Of a stretch of DNA of 64,000 nt, positions 1 to 7,724 are shown in pieces. Each line of letters starts with the position of its first letter. Position 1 is the first letter of the stretch. This DNA is from Methylomonas sp. (GTDB lineage: Bacteria; Pseudomonadota; Gammaproteobacteria; Methylococcales; Methylomonadaceae). The position numbers and the translations under genes are program-made. The DNA lies in the NCBI GenBank assembly GCA_026988155.1, contig JALSLW010000079.1:1-64000 (forward strand). Reading direction: 5' to 3'. The notes below the pieces were generated by a model. That model searched no databases. It worked only from the letters and a program-made list of their open reading frames with translations, and was not told the DNA's origin.

Positions 1-79
1 TTTTATTTAGTAAGCCATAATACAGTTATTCAGCGTAATTATATTATGGCAAGATAATTAGAGGCAGAGAGCAAGCCCT

Positions 80-706
80 TTAAACACCAGTTCTTCGGCT
101 ATTAAGTGTAAGAAGCCCTGTAAATGCTGTTAAAAATAGCCAGATTGCAGACGGAACAGGTACAGCTGTAATTTCTGCATAGAGGCCGATAGGGGAATTG
201 CTGTTTTCTGGCTGGATAAAAAATTTATCAAAATCACCCGAACTATTTTCAAACCCTAACAGCTTAAAAGTAAAATCTTCCCCATTAAATGAAAAAAATG
301 ATGCATCTTCATCAGAGAATAACAGGGATACGGTATCACTTGAAATATTGCTATTATTATCAGTTTCAATAATTGTCAAACCTGCATCTAATATTGAAGC
401 GCCCGTTTCGGTTATAACCGTACTATGCAGAGTCATATCTGAAAATGTCTTGGAAAAGTCAGACTCTGGAGTAATCTCAGTATTATTATACGTTAGCGTA
501 GCAACTTTAAAAGGGACGCCAACATCTGCTGAAAATTCCCCGACACCTTCATAGAGCAAAGATGATGGCCCGTCAAAACCCAGCCCCCATTGCAGCAAAG
601 CAGTGTCATTTCCAAAAAGACCTGCGGTATTGCCAGTAAAAGTAATTGCATTGACTTGATAAGCATTTAGCAGCAATGCCATAAATACTATTTTATATTT
701 AAACAT
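80..706 (-). CDS. Secreted protein with C-terminal VPxPxxxWLF sorting tail (PEP-CTERM-like)
   Basis: A predicted exported protein of 208 residues. The start used here is the internal Met of MFKYKIVFM, preceded by an AGGA-type ribosome binding site; the open frame continues 23 codons upstream without signal-peptide character. A signal peptide ending near VNA is followed by a Ser/Asp-rich body and a C-terminal tail: VPVPSAIWLF, a short hydrophobic helix and an Arg-Arg end. Such tripartite tails are known from PEP-CTERM/exosortase-type anchoring systems. No exosortase is in the window. It lies downstream of the short retention-module gene on the same strand. The body resembles no family I can name, so the substrate or partner is unknown. 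Confidence 0.75.
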   Translation of the reverse strand: MFKYKIVFMALLLNAYQVNAITFTGNTAGLFGNDTALLQWGLGFDGPSSLLYEGVGEFSADVGVPFKVATLTYNNTEITPESDFSKTFSDMTLHSTVITETGASILDAGLTIIETDNNSNISSDTVSLLFSDEDASFFSFNGEDFTFKLLGFENSSGDFDKFFIQPENSNSPIGLYAEITAVPVPSAIWLFLTAFTGLLTLNSRRTGV

Positions 707-797
707 TTCTCTATCCTTAATATGATTTTGACTAACTGCCTGCAGCCTATTATTGCGCTTACAGGGGCAAAACAAAAAAACTGGAACTAAAATTTAT

Positions 798-2195
798 TTA
801 TACAAATACCGCATCTATACCGGTATTAATATTCTCACCAATAACCTGGTTAATGGTTAAAGTTGCGACACTGATATCCCCATCTGCATCAGCCAATTGA
901 TATTGAAAGCTATCGCTTGCTTCTCCATCAGTTAAGTCAGCATTCCTATACCAGTACTGGCCATCCTCCCTGATTAACAGTCGTCCATTTTCTGTATTAA
1001 ATTCAATAAACTCACCCAGATCATTGCTAACCAGATCACCGGGGGTTAGAAAATCTTTTTCTACATCATTAAATGTGACACTTTGCAATCGGGTTTCATC
1101 AACAGCAAATATATCATCTGCCGCAGTATCACCATCTTTTTGCAGATTAAAAATAACGTTATCTGAAAACCATGTTAGCCCCTGAAACATATTTTCAACA
1201 TTATCTATTGCAACCGGTGCTGTATCAGCAGTTAAAATATCAAGAATTTCAGTTACAGATGTTACATTATTACTGTCTGTTACTGTAATCCCAATCTGAA
1301 CGACAACACTCTCATCACCATCGGAATGATCTACTGCTCCATAAAGAGCAGAAGCTGCAGATGATAGGCTATAATTCACTGTACCTGATGTGGCATCAAA
1401 ACCATCTATAGCAAGAATATCACGAAAAATTTCAGATTCTCCTCCAGTCGAGCTAGATACAACCATCAGATCAATTTCAATTGGCATTTCATCAGCATTT
1501 AATAAGGCTGTTTCAGTAATTATTTGCCCAGCAACAGTAATTGATGCCAGCCCTGCAGGCGTATCTAGTACAAATGTACCTGATATTGTTTCTTCAAAAC
1601 CTTCTACACGTCTATTATCACCCAATTCAGAACCATTATGATCTGTTATTTGAACTGTAGGCGGTGCAAAAGACAAGCTTCCTGGCTCCAGTATTAATTC
1701 TGGCTGAGCAAGGTCTAAAGAAAGTGTCGGGCCAATGTCATTGGTTTCAAATCCGCTGCCAGGTGTCCGCTGTGGATTCAGATAGTCAACGCCGATAATT
1801 GAATGGCCGCTATTTTCACCTCCTTCTGTTGCTGTCTGCTCGCCGCCCGCCGCAGGTGCTTCCAGTTTAGAAGGGTCAAAGGTCTGGTCTTCAGCCAAAG
1901 TTTGCTGGATTGCCGCTACTTCGTCCTGAACACTGTCCGAAACATGGTCTTCCCGGTCAGCAGGCTTTGCAGCCAAATCTAAATTAAGTGCTTCACTCAG
2001 AATAATATTCGCATTTGTCCCTAAACCCAAGCTGGTTCCGTCAGAAAACTCTATTGTAATAACACCTGTATCACCCGTGATGATCCGGTCATTAAACAGG
2101 ACCCTTTCGCCTATTTTCAGAATTCGTTCTGTTTCATCTATGGCGATCACTTTAACATCGCCTGCTACTGATTTTACAATGCCTGAATTTGCCAT
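798..2195 (-). CDS. Short LapA-like protein with N-terminal retention module, no RTX repeats
   Basis: A 465-residue protein whose first 100 or so residues match the LapA-type retention module also found in the large adhesin at 7725: MANSGIVKSVAGDVKVI, then a DGTSLGLG strand. The start is the Met at 2195, with AAGGAC seven bases upstream; an in-frame Met five codons earlier is less likely. Residues 114-117 read PAAG, resembling the TAAG site at which LapG cuts LapA. The rest is Asp/Ser-rich with Ig/VCBS-like stretches. No Gly-rich RTX nonapeptides or obvious C-terminal type I secretion domain are visible, unlike the large adhesin. It may be a small co-secreted adhesin or a shortened paralogue; export by the adjacent LapBC-type system is inference. 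Confidence 0.7.
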   Translation of the reverse strand: MANSGIVKSVAGDVKVIAIDETERILKIGERVLFNDRIITGDTGVITIEFSDGTSLGLGTNANIILSEALNLDLAAKPADREDHVSDSVQDEVAAIQQTLAEDQTFDPSKLEAPAAGGEQTATEGGENSGHSIIGVDYLNPQRTPGSGFETNDIGPTLSLDLAQPELILEPGSLSFAPPTVQITDHNGSELGDNRRVEGFEETISGTFVLDTPAGLASITVAGQIITETALLNADEMPIEIDLMVVSSSTGGESEIFRDILAIDGFDATSGTVNYSLSSAASALYGAVDHSDGDESVVVQIGITVTDSNNVTSVTEILDILTADTAPVAIDNVENMFQGLTWFSDNVIFNLQKDGDTAADDIFAVDETRLQSVTFNDVEKDFLTPGDLVSNDLGEFIEFNTENGRLLIREDGQYWYRNADLTDGEASDSFQYQLADADGDISVATLTINQVIGENINTGIDAVFV

Positions 2196-2278
2196 AGTAA
2201 TGTCCTTCAATAAAGTTATCTTGTTAATTGCTTACAAAAAAGTTTTGCATATTGATACTGTTATTCATTCCAAAATCA

Positions 2279-2719
2279 TCAGGCCGACTCACCTTCTGCC
2301 AGAAAAGCAAAGCCTCTCTTCTGTACTAAAGCATCTAATAATTTTGCTACCATACGCCGAGCTACCCAGGCTTCTCCGGCATCAACCACTTTAATCATTT
2401 TTATTGCATATTCATTTAATCTATTAATATTTTGATAGCCTTTGGCTCCGGCAACAAGGCAGGCAAAAATTTGCTCTTCATTTACACCATCCACTATGAC
2501 AATAATTTTGCTATCCGCACTGACATTTAAAAGCAGCCCAATATAATCATCTGTTTCTGCTTTGCGCAAATTATAATCAAGCAAAATAATCGAGGGCCGT
2601 GCTTTCTCTGCAACATTTAAAGCCTGCACCTCATCTTCAAGACAAGAAAGACACATTTCATCGCCTGCAACGGCTTGCCTTATTTTCTCTGTATTGCCAA
2701 TTACCTGTACATTTATCAT
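2279..2719 (-). CDS. Receiver-only response regulator (LuxR-type paralogue lacking HTH)
   Basis: A 146-residue protein with the fold pattern of a response regulator receiver domain. Asp48 in IILLDYN is the likely phosphoacceptor, and GAKGY around residue 91 occupies the beta5 region, but the usual Lys after it is not evident. The segment after GAKGY aligns by eye with the LuxR-type regulator at 6830 (shared GA.GY.N, W..R..V and ALV positions), so the two are paralogues. This one stops where the linker to the DNA-binding domain begins; only 83 bases separate its stop from the next gene, so no HTH remnant fits. It probably belongs with the neighbouring adhesin genes. A role as a decoy or heterodimer partner is inference. 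Confidence 0.75.
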   Translation of the reverse strand: MINVQVIGNTEKIRQAVAGDEMCLSCLEDEVQALNVAEKARPSIILLDYNLRKAETDDYIGLLLNVSADSKIIVIVDGVNEEQIFACLVAGAKGYQNINRLNEYAIKMIKVVDAGEAWVARRMVAKLLDALVQKRGFAFLAEGESA

Positions 2720-2772
2720 TTTGGACTAATTATTATAGTAAGCGTAGCTCTTATGTAGCACGTCCATACGGC

Positions 2773-3114
2773 TCAAAAAATATTATCATCATCTTCATTG
2801 ATTAAATTTTCCAAAGAACTCATATCCTGTCTTAACTGTTTTCTTTCATTTAGCTTTGCCTGCACGGCTTCTGGCAGTTCAGTGTAAACAAAAATCTGCT
2901 TTTCCATTAAAAGGTCTATCAAATCTTCAATGACTCTCACCATTTCATGATCGGACCCAGTTAGTGCCTGCTTTGCCTTAAGAGAGGTTTCCATATTTCC
3001 TGTAAAAGCCATAACATCGGGATGACTTGCTTCTTCCCACAGTCTTCCATCATCACTTTTATTCTGGTGTATCGCTACAATCTTACCTTCTTTATTTCTT
3101 GTAATGTAAGGCAT
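2773..3114 (-). CDS. Small conserved protein of the 'tryptophan synthase beta-like' family
   Basis: A 113-residue soluble protein beginning MPYITRNKEGKIVAIHQ, with a central helical stretch (MVRVIEDLIDLLMEK) followed by TELPEAVQAKL and a charged, acidic C-terminus. This matches a family often named tryptophan synthase subunit beta-like in gammaproteobacterial genomes. It is far too short for TrpB and shows no pyridoxal-phosphate lysine motif, so it is not an enzyme of tryptophan synthesis. Its function is unknown. It is divergent from the lapB-type gene and shares an intergenic region of about 180 bases with it, which should contain both promoters. Confidence 0.7.
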   Translation of the reverse strand: MPYITRNKEGKIVAIHQNKSDDGRLWEEASHPDVMAFTGNMETSLKAKQALTGSDHEMVRVIEDLIDLLMEKQIFVYTELPEAVQAKLNERKQLRQDMSSLENLINEDDDNIF

Positions 3115-3296
3115 CGAACAAACCCTTTCTGTAATATGCTCTAAGCTATTAACAATAGCATAAAATAGTTAACCTATCTTCCCAATACATACTATCCTTA
3201 AGAGCGAGGATTTGATAGTTTTCAAACTTCCGGATGTTATTAAAGCCCCTCGCCTTAATCTTTAATGCTGAATCAATAGTTGAGCTATTCAAAAAA

Positions 3297-5459
3297 ATGA
3301 CAGAACTAAACTCATCCACAATTGATAAAGACTTTTCCTCAGCCAGCAGTCATGATGATTCATTGCTGCTGGCTCTGCTTTCCATCTGTAAAATTTTACA
3401 TACTCCCCATTCGCCAGAATCACTTACAGCGGGACTGCCTTTAGTCGATAATAAGCTGACACCCTTGCTATTCGTTAGAGCTGCAGATAGGGCTGGCCTT
3501 TCTACAAAGCTGATTAAACGGCCTTTGGAAAAAATTTCCAGTCTCGTCCTGCCTGCTGTTTTACTTTTAAAAAATGGCAAGACTTGCATTTTAACTGCTA
3601 AAAAAAATAACAGATACGGCATTATCATCCCTGAAACAGACAGCGGGGAAAAAACAGTTTCAGCTGATGAGTTGCAGCAAGAGTACATTGGTTCAGCTTT
3701 TTTTATTCAAGTTAAGCATAAGTTTGATAATCGGACTGCCCATTCTGTCACTCCTAAAGTTAATCACTGGTTTTGGGATGTCATTTATAAATCCTGGCCA
3801 ATCTATATTGAAGTGCTTGTTGCCTCTCTGCTAATCAATCTATTTGCCCTGGCTTCTCCTTTATTTGTTATGAATGTGTACGACAGGGTGGTGCCCAACC
3901 ACGCACTGGAAACCCTTTGGGTGCTGGCTATTGGTGTAACTATAGTTTATCTGTTTGATTTTATGATGAAATCATTGCGAGGCTATTTTATTGACATTGC
4001 CGGAAAACGTTCAGACATTATTTTATCTGCCACTATTTTTGAAAAGGTGCTGGGAATTAAAATGGAATCGCGCCCCCCCTCAGTAGGGGCATTTGCAAAC
4101 AATTTGCACGAATTTGAATCATTTAGAGATTTTCTGACCTCTGCCACTTTAACCACACTGATTGACCTTCCCTTTCTGTTTATTTTCCTTGCCGTTATTT
4201 ATATGCTGGGAGGGGATTTAGCGCTTATCCCGCTTTGCATTCTGCCTTTAGCCATATTAGGCAGTCTTGCTGTGCAGAACCCATTAAAAAAAACAATTAA
4301 TGAGCTGTTTGCATTTTCCTCGCAAAAAGGTGCCACTTTAATTGAATCTCTGACAAATCTGGATTCAATCAAAAGCACCGGAGCCGAAAGTCAGGTGCAA
4401 AAACAGTGGGAACAAAACATTGGGAACATTGCCCGTCTCAGTCTTAAATCCCGATTTCTTTCATCCATGGCAGTTAACTTTTCCACCTTTCTCCAGCAAA
4501 TGGCATCCGTTGCTGTCGTTATTTATGGTGTGTATAAAATATCCGAAGGCGATTTGACTACTGGCGGACTCATTGCCTGTACCATTCTTACAGGCCGTGC
4601 ATTGGCACCGGTAACACAGGTTGCCTCTCTGCTGACACGCTATCACCAGGCCAGGGCATCATTAGGCTCATTAAACAGCTTGATGTCTATGCCTGTTGAA
4701 CGTGAACCAGGCAAAAAATTTTTACATCGCCCCGCTTTTAAAGGTGCCATTGAATTTAAAAATATCAGTTTCAGCTACCCAGACCAGCCCATCAAGGCTT
4801 TAGATAACATTTCCTTTAAAATTAATGCCGGCGAACATGTCGGTTTTATTGGCCGCATCGGCTCAGGAAAAAGTACCATAGAAAAGCTAATGCTAAAATT
4901 TTATGATGCACAGGAAGGTTCAATCCTAATTGATGGCACAGATATCAGACAAATAGATCCCTCTGATTTAAGGCATCAGATTGGCTATGTTCCACAGGAT
5001 ATTTCTCTAATGTTTGGCAGCGTTAAAGATAATATCACCCTGGGCGCCCGTTTTGCTGATGATGCCTCAATTTTACGGGCAGCAGAAATTACTGGCGTTA
5101 CCAATTTTGTCAACCGGCACCCTGCCGGTTTTGACTTGCCAGTTGGCGAGCGTGGATCAGCATTATCTGGCGGACAGCGGCAAAGCATTGCAGTATCCAG
5201 AGCATTGTTATTATCCCCGCCCATTTTTATTATGGATGAACCTAGCAACTCGATGGACAACAGTACGGAAGAAGCCTTTAAACAGCGGTTTTCTGAGCAA
5301 TTGAACTCTCAGACTTTAATTCTGGTCACCCATAGAGCTTCACTTTTATCATTAGTAGATCGATTAATTGTCCTGGATGGCTGTAAAATTGTTGCCGATG
5401 GTCCAAAGGCTGCCGTGCTAGATGCATTAAAACAGGGACAAATTAAGGTTTCAGGTTAA
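3297..5459 (+). CDS. lapB: Type I secretion ABC transporter, LapB-type
   Basis: Inner-membrane ATPase/permease that would power export of the Lap-type adhesin. An N-terminal C39-like domain lacking a convincing catalytic Cys covers about residues 15-135, as in LapB-type exporters that do not process a leader. A six-helix transmembrane domain follows, and then the nucleotide-binding domain: Walker A GRIGSGKST near 520, signature LSGGQRQS near 624 and Walker B IFIMDEPS near 644. The open frame extends 21 codons upstream to 3234; I chose the Met of MTELNSS because family members begin a short distance before the DDSLL segment, but neither start has a strong ribosome site. The stop is four bases before the fusion-protein gene, implying one operon. 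Confidence 0.9.
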   Translation: MTELNSSTIDKDFSSASSHDDSLLLALLSICKILHTPHSPESLTAGLPLVDNKLTPLLFVRAADRAGLSTKLIKRPLEKISSLVLPAVLLLKNGKTCILTAKKNNRYGIIIPETDSGEKTVSADELQQEYIGSAFFIQVKHKFDNRTAHSVTPKVNHWFWDVIYKSWPIYIEVLVASLLINLFALASPLFVMNVYDRVVPNHALETLWVLAIGVTIVYLFDFMMKSLRGYFIDIAGKRSDIILSATIFEKVLGIKMESRPPSVGAFANNLHEFESFRDFLTSATLTTLIDLPFLFIFLAVIYMLGGDLALIPLCILPLAILGSLAVQNPLKKTINELFAFSSQKGATLIESLTNLDSIKSTGAESQVQKQWEQNIGNIARLSLKSRFLSSMAVNFSTFLQQMASVAVVIYGVYKISEGDLTTGGLIACTILTGRALAPVTQVASLLTRYHQARASLGSLNSLMSMPVEREPGKKFLHRPAFKGAIEFKNISFSYPDQPIKALDNISFKINAGEHVGFIGRIGSGKSTIEKLMLKFYDAQEGSILIDGTDIRQIDPSDLRHQIGYVPQDISLMFGSVKDNITLGARFADDASILRAAEITGVTNFVNRHPAGFDLPVGERGSALSGGQRQSIAVSRALLLSPPIFIMDEPSNSMDNSTEEAFKQRFSEQLNSQTLILVTHRASLLSLVDRLIVLDGCKIVADGPKAAVLDALKQGQIKVSG

Positions 5460-5463
5460 AGCC

Positions 5464-6819
5464 ATGCAAAATAAACTGACTGATTTAAAATCAACATACC
5501 AGCACCATGCAGAAGACCAAGACTTCTTGACCGATGTTAATGCCGCCAATCTGTATGGCGCATCTATGCAAAGCCATATTATTTTATGGCTGGCTTTTAG
5601 TTTCGTGATTATTGCCATTATCTGGGCCAATTATGCAAAATTAGATGAAGTGACTCGCGGTTCCGGAAAAACTATCCCTTCTAGCCATATTCAGGTGGTG
5701 CAAAATCTGGAAGGCGGCATTCTGTCTGAAATTCTAGTCAAGGAAGGTGATCTTGTGGAAAAAGGCCAGGCATTATTAAAGCTTAATGCCGTCAGGTTTA
5801 CCTCTTCCTTTAATGAAACCAAACTTAAATATTATGAACTGCTTGCCACATCGGCCCGACTTACAGCCGAAGTCAACAAACAGGATATTGTTATTCCCGA
5901 CGAAGTACTCAAAAAGCAGCCAAGTATTGCAAACGATGCAAAACATCTATTAGCCTCTAGGCAAAACAGGCTAAAGGCCAACAAAAGAATATTAAATGAG
6001 CAGATTCGCCAAAAAAGGCAGGATCTAATCGAACTAAACGCTAGAACGGCACAATTATCCAGAAGCTATAAACTTTTAAAAAGAGAGCTGACCATGTCAG
6101 AACCTCTTGTTGCTGAAGGCGCAATGTCTGAAGTGGAACTTCTTAGGCTGCAACGCAGCACCAATGATTTAAAGGGTGAGCTTTCTTCTGCTCAACTGTC
6201 TATTCCCAGAATAAAATCCTCTTTAAAAGAAGCTAAAAATAAATTGGCCGAGCTTGAAATTCGTTTTCATACCGAAGCATTGGAAGAGCTAAACCTTGCA
6301 AAAGCTGAATTAGACAGAATATCAGCCTCAGTCTTGGCACTTGAGGACAGAGTCACCCGAACAAAAATAGTCTCTCCTGTTAAAGGTACCATTAAACAGC
6401 TAAAAGTGACTACTATCGGTGGCGTTATTCAGCCAGGCATGGACTTAGTAGAAATTGTCCCGCTAGAAGACCAGCTGCTTATCGAAGCAGAAGTAAGACC
6501 TGCTGATATTGCCTTTTTATACCCGGGGCAAAAGGCAATGGTAAAGCTAACCGCCTATGATTTTTCTATTTATGGCGGTCTGGAAGCAGAACTGGAACAT
6601 ATCAGTGCTGACACCATTACTAATGAAGAGGATGGCAAGAATTACTATATTATTCGCTTAAGAACGGATAAAAATCATCTGGAAAAAAATGGCGAACGGC
6701 TCAATATTATTGCCGGCATGACTGCAGAAGTAGATATTTTGACAGGCAAGAAATCTGTACTAGACTATTTACTTAAACCTATTTTAAAAGCCAGAGGCAG
6801 AGCTCTAAGAGAGCGTTAA
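5464..6819 (+). CDS. lapC: Type I secretion membrane fusion protein, LapC/HlyD-type
   Basis: Periplasmic adaptor of 451 residues bridging the ABC exporter and a TolC-type outer membrane channel. A cytoplasmic N-terminus leads to one membrane segment at about 35-55 (ILWLAFSFVIIAIIWANYA). A biotinyl-lipoyl-like segment follows (VVQNLEGGILSEILVKEGD). Long coiled-coil helices occupy roughly 105-290, and then the second lipoyl half (VSPVKGTIKQLKV) and a beta-barrel domain. This is the HlyD family architecture and length. It sits four bases after the transporter gene and ten bases before the LuxR-type regulator gene, so the three are probably co-transcribed. Confidence 0.9.
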   Translation: MQNKLTDLKSTYQHHAEDQDFLTDVNAANLYGASMQSHIILWLAFSFVIIAIIWANYAKLDEVTRGSGKTIPSSHIQVVQNLEGGILSEILVKEGDLVEKGQALLKLNAVRFTSSFNETKLKYYELLATSARLTAEVNKQDIVIPDEVLKKQPSIANDAKHLLASRQNRLKANKRILNEQIRQKRQDLIELNARTAQLSRSYKLLKRELTMSEPLVAEGAMSEVELLRLQRSTNDLKGELSSAQLSIPRIKSSLKEAKNKLAELEIRFHTEALEELNLAKAELDRISASVLALEDRVTRTKIVSPVKGTIKQLKVTTIGGVIQPGMDLVEIVPLEDQLLIEAEVRPADIAFLYPGQKAMVKLTAYDFSIYGGLEAELEHISADTITNEEDGKNYYIIRLRTDKNHLEKNGERLNIIAGMTAEVDILTGKKSVLDYLLKPILKARGRALRER

Positions 6820-6829
6820 GGATATTCAT

Positions 6830-7465
6830 TTGAATCGAGTTTTATTTTTTTCTGATAATAAAAAACTGATTACATTCTGGTCATCAGTGCTAAGTTCATA
6901 TTATCAGACTGATACAGTTTCAGACCTTGCCTCAGATTTTACTGCCGATGTCGCCATTGTTGATGCTGATAAAATTATTGAAAATCAAAACTTGCTGACT
7001 ATTTTTAACAGACAGACGACTCGTTTTCTTATTATCGGCACTGACTGGTCAGAAGAGAATCAAATAAAGGCCATAGCAAGCGGTGCTGCAGGCTATTGCA
7101 ATAAAACTGAACCCTCCAATCTGTTGCTTCAGGCTATTGAAAGGATACTGAAAGGCGATATATGGATTCAGCGCCATTTGGTATCGCAAGTGATAGGTGC
7201 ACTTGTAAAAATGAAATATGCTAAAGCTGAAACCGAAGCAGATCAGGTATCAAGGCAGGCTGAGTCATCCAAATTATTATTAACCCTTTCCAGCCGTGAG
7301 CGGGACGTTGCAAAAATGATTTGTTCAGGTGAAAGCAATAAGGCAATAGCCTCATCACTTTTCATTTCAGAACGAACTGTCAAAGCCCATTTAACTTCAA
7401 TATTTAAGAAGCTAAGTATTCCTGACCGTTTACATTTAGCTCTGTTTATTAAAGAATTTGGCTAA
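6830..7465 (+). CDS. LuxR-family response regulator of the adhesin locus
   Basis: A 211-residue regulator with an N-terminal receiver-like domain and a C-terminal LuxR-type helix-turn-helix. The start is a TTG, supported by AAGGA seven bases upstream. In the receiver, Asp45 (AIVDADK) is the likely phosphoacceptor, but the usual acidic pair near the N-terminus is weak, so phosphorylation is uncertain. The HTH region at about 150-205 has the canonical pattern LSSRERDVAKMICSGESNKA and SERTVKAHLTSIFKKL. It follows lapC by ten bases and precedes the large adhesin gene, so adhesin genes are the obvious targets, though this is inference. No partner kinase is nearby. Confidence 0.85.
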   Translation: MNRVLFFSDNKKLITFWSSVLSSYYQTDTVSDLASDFTADVAIVDADKIIENQNLLTIFNRQTTRFLIIGTDWSEENQIKAIASGAAGYCNKTEPSNLLLQAIERILKGDIWIQRHLVSQVIGALVKMKYAKAETEADQVSRQAESSKLLLTLSSRERDVAKMICSGESNKAIASSLFISERTVKAHLTSIFKKLSIPDRLHLALFIKEFG

Positions 7466-7614
7466 TTAATTTTACTTGGGCACATAGGAGTCCTTGTTCA
7501 GCACTCCTCCTCTAGCATTCCATTTTTCTTTCTCAATAATTTTCCAGTTTTTCAACACAACTGCCAAGATAACTGTTAAGCAGCACACATTTTAATAAAA
7601 AACAGACACTTATA

Positions 7615-7626
7615 GTACCAAAGTAC
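7615..7626. promoter_or_regulatory. Palindromic motif GTACCAAAGTAC upstream of adhesin gene
   Basis: A 12-base near-palindrome 99 bases before the adhesin start codon. Almost the same sequence (GTACTAAAGTAC) occurs at 36625-36636 upstream of the second sorting-tail protein gene. Position and symmetry suggest a shared operator, but no regulator is known from the sequence. Confidence 0.3.
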
Positions 7627-7724
7627 AATACCCGCATACCCAGTCATCCTCTAATATTCTAAGTTATCAGAGGCAGAAAGCAGAGCCTCGCTAAAACTGC
7701 ATGAATTTTATTGAGGAAAACATC

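Noticed and set aside
2773-3114. Tryptophan synthase beta subunit
   Set aside because: The name is attached to this small family, but it is 113 residues and lacks the PLP lysine and catalytic motifs of TrpB.
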